From: Actinomycetota bacterium
GTDB taxonomy: Bacteria > Actinomycetota > Acidimicrobiia > Acidimicrobiales > SZUA-35
NCBI GenBank assembly: GCA_027730885.1
Contig: JAQCHM010000131.1
Span: forward strand, 1-8,269
Length of the DNA stretch: 8,269 nucleotides
Direction of reading: 5' to 3'
Shown here: positions 5,665-8,269 of the stretch, piece after piece
How positions within the stretch are numbered: the first letter of the stretch is position 1
How the letters are laid out: every line of letters begins with the position of its first letter
The notes under the pieces: generated by a model
What the model was told of the DNA's origin: nothing
The model's database searches: none
The model's input: the letters and a program-made list of their open reading frames with translations, nothing else
Translations under genes and position numbers: made by a program

Positions 5665-6485
5665 GGCATCTCGACGCGGGCGATGAATCGGGCAGGGCCG
5701 GTGAGGTGCACGGTTTCGCCGACTTCCACGGTCACGGCGCCGCCCGGCATGTTCACGGTGATGGGGCTGTCGACGAGTCCCCAGTCGGTAGTGGCCACCC
5801 CGACGGCGCAGGCGCCCGAGCCACAGGCTTCGGTCACGCCGGACCCCCGCTCCCACACCTTCATGGTCACCGAGTGACGGTCGATCACCTTGGCCAGGTG
5901 AACGTTGAGCCCGTCGGGGTAGGCAGCCTCGACCTTGGGCCCGACGACGCTGATGTCGTAGCGGTCGGGCTCGTCGACCAGGGCGACCAGGTGGGGATTG
6001 CCGAGGTCGACGCCTTGCTGGCGGATCAGCTCGACGCCGAGGTCAGCCCACGCGGTCGAATCGGCCACGCCGACGCCGGCCGAACCCATGTCGACGCGAA
6101 CGTTGACAATATGCGGGTCGTCGGTGGGGTCGAGGCTCAGGCGGCGCAAGCCGGCGTCGGTCCCGACCTCGAAGGTGGCCGGGCCGCAGACACCGCTGTG
6201 CATGGCCAGGGCCTGAGCGACGCAGCGGATGCCGTTGCCCGAAATTTCGGCCGCACTGCCGTCGGCGTTCCACAGCGCCATCACCGCCAGGCCCGCACCG
6301 GTTGCGCTGCCTCGAACGACGCTGGTCAACGAGATCAACCCGTCGGCGCCGACGCCGCGATGACGATCACACCATGCCCGAGCGTCATCGGCGGTCAACG
6401 GGCGCGCCGGTTCGACGGCGATGAGGAAGTCGTTGCCCAACCCTTCGTGTTTGGTCAGGACGATGTTCGAATCTTCGTGAGGCAC
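5661..6485 (-). CDS. dapF: Diaminopimelate epimerase (DapF)
   Basis: DapF interconverts LL-DAP and meso-DAP without cofactor, using two cysteines as acid and base. meso-DAP feeds peptidoglycan cross-links and lysine synthesis. The 274-aa product, a usual length, has the two homologous halves of the family: KHEGLGNDFL near the N terminus, catalytic Cys88 in ISGNGIRCVA, and catalytic Cys221 in ERGSGVTEACGSG (212-224). GNPHLV (162-167) and the Glu212-Arg213 pair that binds substrate are also present. The start is GTG at 6485. No ATG or GTG occurs between it and the conserved KHEGLGN motif, and the gap to the miaA stop is only 5 nt. The AAGG just upstream is closer than ideal (2 nt), so initiation probably relies on coupling to miaA translation. 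Its stop overlaps the hflX start as GTGA. Confidence 0.97.
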   Translation of the reverse strand: MPHEDSNIVLTKHEGLGNDFLIAVEPARPLTADDARAWCDRHRGVGADGLISLTSVVRGSATGAGLAVMALWNADGSAAEISGNGIRCVAQALAMHSGVCGPATFEVGTDAGLRRLSLDPTDDPHIVNVRVDMGSAGVGVADSTAWADLGVELIRQQGVDLGNPHLVALVDEPDRYDISVVGPKVEAAYPDGLNVHLAKVIDRHSVTMKVWERGSGVTEACGSGACAVGVATTDWGLVDSPITVNMPGGAVTVEVGETVHLTGPARFIARVEMP

Positions 6486-6490
6486 GACCT

Positions 6491-7492
6491 TCAGTCTCGC
6501 AGCTCGACGGTATTTCCCCCAACGGATTTGTCTCCGGCGGGAGAATTCTGTTGCTGACCTTGGAGCTCCCAGTGACGGTCGACCTCGTCGACCAGGTCCA
6601 CGGCCAGCGCGTCGAACCACGAGATCCGGGGATCGCGTCGAAACCATCGTTGCTGCCGGCGAGCGAAGCGGCGGGTCCGTCGCCGAGCCAGTTCAAGGGC
6701 TTCATCCAACGTGAGGTCGCCAGCGAGGTGGTCCAGCAGCTCCTTGTACCCGAGCGCCTGACCGGCGGTGCGGGAGAACCCGCTGGCCTGCAACGCTCGG
6801 ACCTCGGTCAGGAATCCGTCTGCCAATTGGCGGTCGTACCGGGCGTTGATCCGAGCGTCCATGACGTCACGATCGATGGCCAGACCGACCTGGCAGAACC
6901 GCGACGGCGGGTACTGGTCGACGCCCGGCCCGAAGGACGAGAACGGTCGGCCCGACCCCAAGGTCACTTCGAGAGCCCGCAGGATCCGGCGGCGATTGGT
7001 AGGCAACATCTTTTCGGCCGCGACGGGATCAAGCTGGGCCAGCCGGCGGTGCAGGCCTTCAGTGTCCGGGTCGGCCTCGACGGAGGCCAGCACTTCGGGA
7101 AACTGCGCGGGGATGGTGAACCCGTCGATCAGCGCCTGGACGTAGAGACCGGTGCCGCCGACGACGATCGGGGTGTTGCCGCGAGCCTCGATGTCGGCCA
7201 GCGCGAGGGAGGCCTCGGCCGCGTACCGCGAGACCGTGTACTCCTCGGTCGGGTCGGCGACGTCGACCACGTGATGTCGGGCCGACGCGCGTTCCTCGGC
7301 GTTCGGCTTGGCGGTGCCGATGTCCATGCCCCGATAGATGGCCATCGAGTCGGCCGAGATGATCTCAGCCACCTCACCACGTTTGGCCAAGCAAACGGCC
7401 AGGGCAACTGCGAGCGCGGTCTTGCCGCTGGCGGTCGGTCCGACGATGACGAGAGGACGCCGCCTCTCGGGCGCGGCCGCTGGGTCCCGCAT
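6491..7492 (-). CDS. miaA: tRNA dimethylallyltransferase (MiaA)
   Basis: MiaA adds a dimethylallyl group from DMAPP to N6 of A37 in tRNAs that read codons starting with U, stabilising codon-anticodon pairing. The 333-aa product has the P-loop GPTASGKT (18-25), the conserved SADSMAIYRGMDIGTAKP stretch (46-63, with the active-site Asp48), GGTGLYVQAL (112-121), RRRILRALEV (167-176), ALGYKEL (246-252) and the basic tRNA-contacting segment RTRRFARRQQRWFRRD (272-287). The C-terminal tail after residue 310 is Gln/Gly/Ser-rich and looks unstructured. ATG 7492 shares its A with the upstream hydrolase stop (TGATG), so an in-frame extension to 7666 inside that gene is rejected. The dapF start follows 5 nt after the stop. 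Confidence 0.97.
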   Translation of the reverse strand: MRDPAAAPERRRPLVIVGPTASGKTALAVALAVCLAKRGEVAEIISADSMAIYRGMDIGTAKPNAEERASARHHVVDVADPTEEYTVSRYAAEASLALADIEARGNTPIVVGGTGLYVQALIDGFTIPAQFPEVLASVEADPDTEGLHRRLAQLDPVAAEKMLPTNRRRILRALEVTLGSGRPFSSFGPGVDQYPPSRFCQVGLAIDRDVMDARINARYDRQLADGFLTEVRALQASGFSRTAGQALGYKELLDHLAGDLTLDEALELARRRTRRFARRQQRWFRRDPRISWFDALAVDLVDEVDRHWELQGQQQNSPAGDKSVGGNTVELRD

Positions 7493-8232
7493 CAGTTGCC
7501 GGGTACGAGGCGGGGACGTCCGACCATGGACAACAGCGTGCCCGCTACGGTGACCGGATCGACCACCAGGTGGAGGTGTTCGCCTTCGAGGCGGGCGACC
7601 TCCCAACCCTCGGCCTTGGCTCGTTCGTAGGCCATCAGGTACATCTCGCCGGTTGCGAGGAAACACATCCGGAGGTTGGCCGGCAGTTCGGGGACCGGGA
7701 TGGGTTGGTCGAAAAGGTTACGCGGCACCGGTTTGAACTCGGCGAACACCCGCGCCCGCTCTTCCACCGGCAGCATGTCGACGACCATGCCGCCCCACCA
7801 ATGGTGCCAAGGCGGGAGGTAGTCGTCCGGGCGGACCATGTCGTCGAGCATGGTGGCCAAGGTCTCGTCGGCTTCGACCGGCGCGAGGCCGTCGCCAGCC
7901 GGGAACCGACCGTTCACCAAGATCACGGCCTCGACACGATGGCCGGCGTCGAGCAGGCACCGGGCGACCAGCGGCATCCGGGGACAGGCGGCCGAATGCC
8001 CGACGACCACCAACGGCTGCGGTTGGGGCGGACCGACGGCTTCGAGAATGCCCCGCACCCATGGACCGATGTGGTCGGTGTCTTCGGGGGTCGTCCTGGT
8101 CGTCGGCGAAATGACCGCGTCCTGGCCCAACAGGGTCAGGACTTCGGCGACGCCCCGGAAGATCTCTTTACCGGCTTGGTAGCCCGGCACCAGCAACCAG
8201 GTGCGTCTGCGCTTTTGGTAGACAGGTTTCAT
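7492..8232 (-). CDS. Alpha/beta-hydrolase fold protein of unknown substrate
   Basis: The 246-aa product has a compact alpha/beta-hydrolase layout. A first strand TWLLVPGYQAG (11-21) carries the oxyanion-hole region. The nucleophile elbow VVVGHSAAC has Ser80 in GHSAA, followed by strand AVILVNGRFPAG (102-113). A candidate catalytic His is in GEHLHLVVDP (His219 or His221). The usual acidic residue is unclear: Glu196 in LATGEMYLM sits where the acid strand would be expected. A Trp/His-rich segment PPWHHWWGG (140-148) could form the lid. There is no signal peptide or membrane segment, so it is probably cytosolic. ATG 8232 is chosen because GGGAG lies 7 nt upstream; a TTG at 8259 is in frame but overlaps the putative promoter. 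Its stop is fused to the miaA start (TGATG), making it the first gene of the run visible here. Esterase, thioesterase or amidase activity are all possible; I do not recognise a specific family. Confidence 0.8.
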   Translation of the reverse strand: MKPVYQKRRRTWLLVPGYQAGKEIFRGVAEVLTLLGQDAVISPTTRTTPEDTDHIGPWVRGILEAVGPPQPQPLVVVGHSAACPRMPLVARCLLDAGHRVEAVILVNGRFPAGDGLAPVEADETLATMLDDMVRPDDYLPPWHHWWGGMVVDMLPVEERARVFAEFKPVPRNLFDQPIPVPELPANLRMCFLATGEMYLMAYERAKAEGWEVARLEGEHLHLVVDPVTVAGTLLSMVGRPRLVPGN

Positions 8233-8251
8233 AACGAACTCCCGAGCAGAC

Positions 8252-8267
8252 CGTGACAATAGTCACA
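8252..8267. promoter_or_regulatory. Crp/GlxR-like palindrome at the head of the hydrolase-miaA run
   Basis: CGTGA CAATAG TCACA matches the TGTGA-N6-TCACA consensus of Crp-family regulators at nine of ten conserved positions. On the minus strand it contains TATTGT (8261-8256), a possible -10 that would start transcription about 16 nt before the hydrolase ATG at 8232. A regulator bound here would block that promoter. The -35 would lie near or beyond the window edge, so the promoter cannot be judged fully. Confidence 0.4.
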
Positions 8268-8269
8268 AC

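Noticed and set aside
4393..5877. Plus-strand open frame of 494 codons opposite hflX, and a similar one at 2091-3167 opposite dapE/dapC
   Set aside because: Both are mirror frames of well-identified minus-strand genes in high-GC DNA. Their composition is atypical and they contain no domain I can recognise.
1..8269. A novel defence, mobile or biosynthetic system in the window
   Set aside because: All complete genes but the hydrolase are recognisable housekeeping genes with intact key residues, and no repeats, insertion sequences or CRISPR-like arrays are seen. Any novelty is in regulation and in the truncated left-edge gene.

Overview
The window is high-GC bacterial chromosome, packed with genes on the minus strand except for one plus-strand gene. 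The DapD and DapC homologues are of the actinobacterial kind, and the SOS boxes follow the GAAC-N4-GTTC pattern used by LexA of Gram-positive bacteria and actinobacteria. This suggests an actinobacterium. A deep lineage such as Acidimicrobiia would fit, but that placement is inference from protein flavour only.

Right to left (the direction of most transcription), six minus-strand genes form one tight run: an alpha/beta-hydrolase (7492-8232), miaA (6491-7492), dapF (5661-6485), hflX (4210-5664), dapC (3092-4213) and dapE (2034-3095). Four of the five junctions are stop/start overlaps (TGATG, GTGA, ATGA, GTGA) and the fifth has a 5-nt gap, so the run is almost certainly a translationally coupled operon. 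Its presumed promoter lies at the right edge, where a Crp/GlxR-like palindrome overlaps a possible -10 box. lexA (1345-1986, plus) converges on dapE across 47 bp and diverges from dapD (263-1159, minus) across a 185-bp region with a near-consensus SOS box. At the far left, a minus-strand gene starts at 120 and runs out of the window. Three GAAC-N4-GTTC palindromes cover its candidate promoter.

Four of the genes (dapD, dapC, dapE, dapF) are consecutive steps of the succinylase branch of meso-diaminopimelate/lysine synthesis: tetrahydrodipicolinate to N-succinyl-2-amino-6-ketopimelate (DapD), to N-succinyl-LL-DAP (DapC), to LL-DAP (DapE), to meso-DAP (DapF). MiaA (tRNA A37 prenylation) and HflX (ribosome-associated GTPase) are translation housekeeping factors; miaA-dapF-hflX near lexA is an arrangement also known from mycobacteria. 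No mobile element, CRISPR array, tRNA or rRNA is visible. The least ordinary part is the left edge: a densely operator-covered, LexA-type promoter for an unidentified gene.
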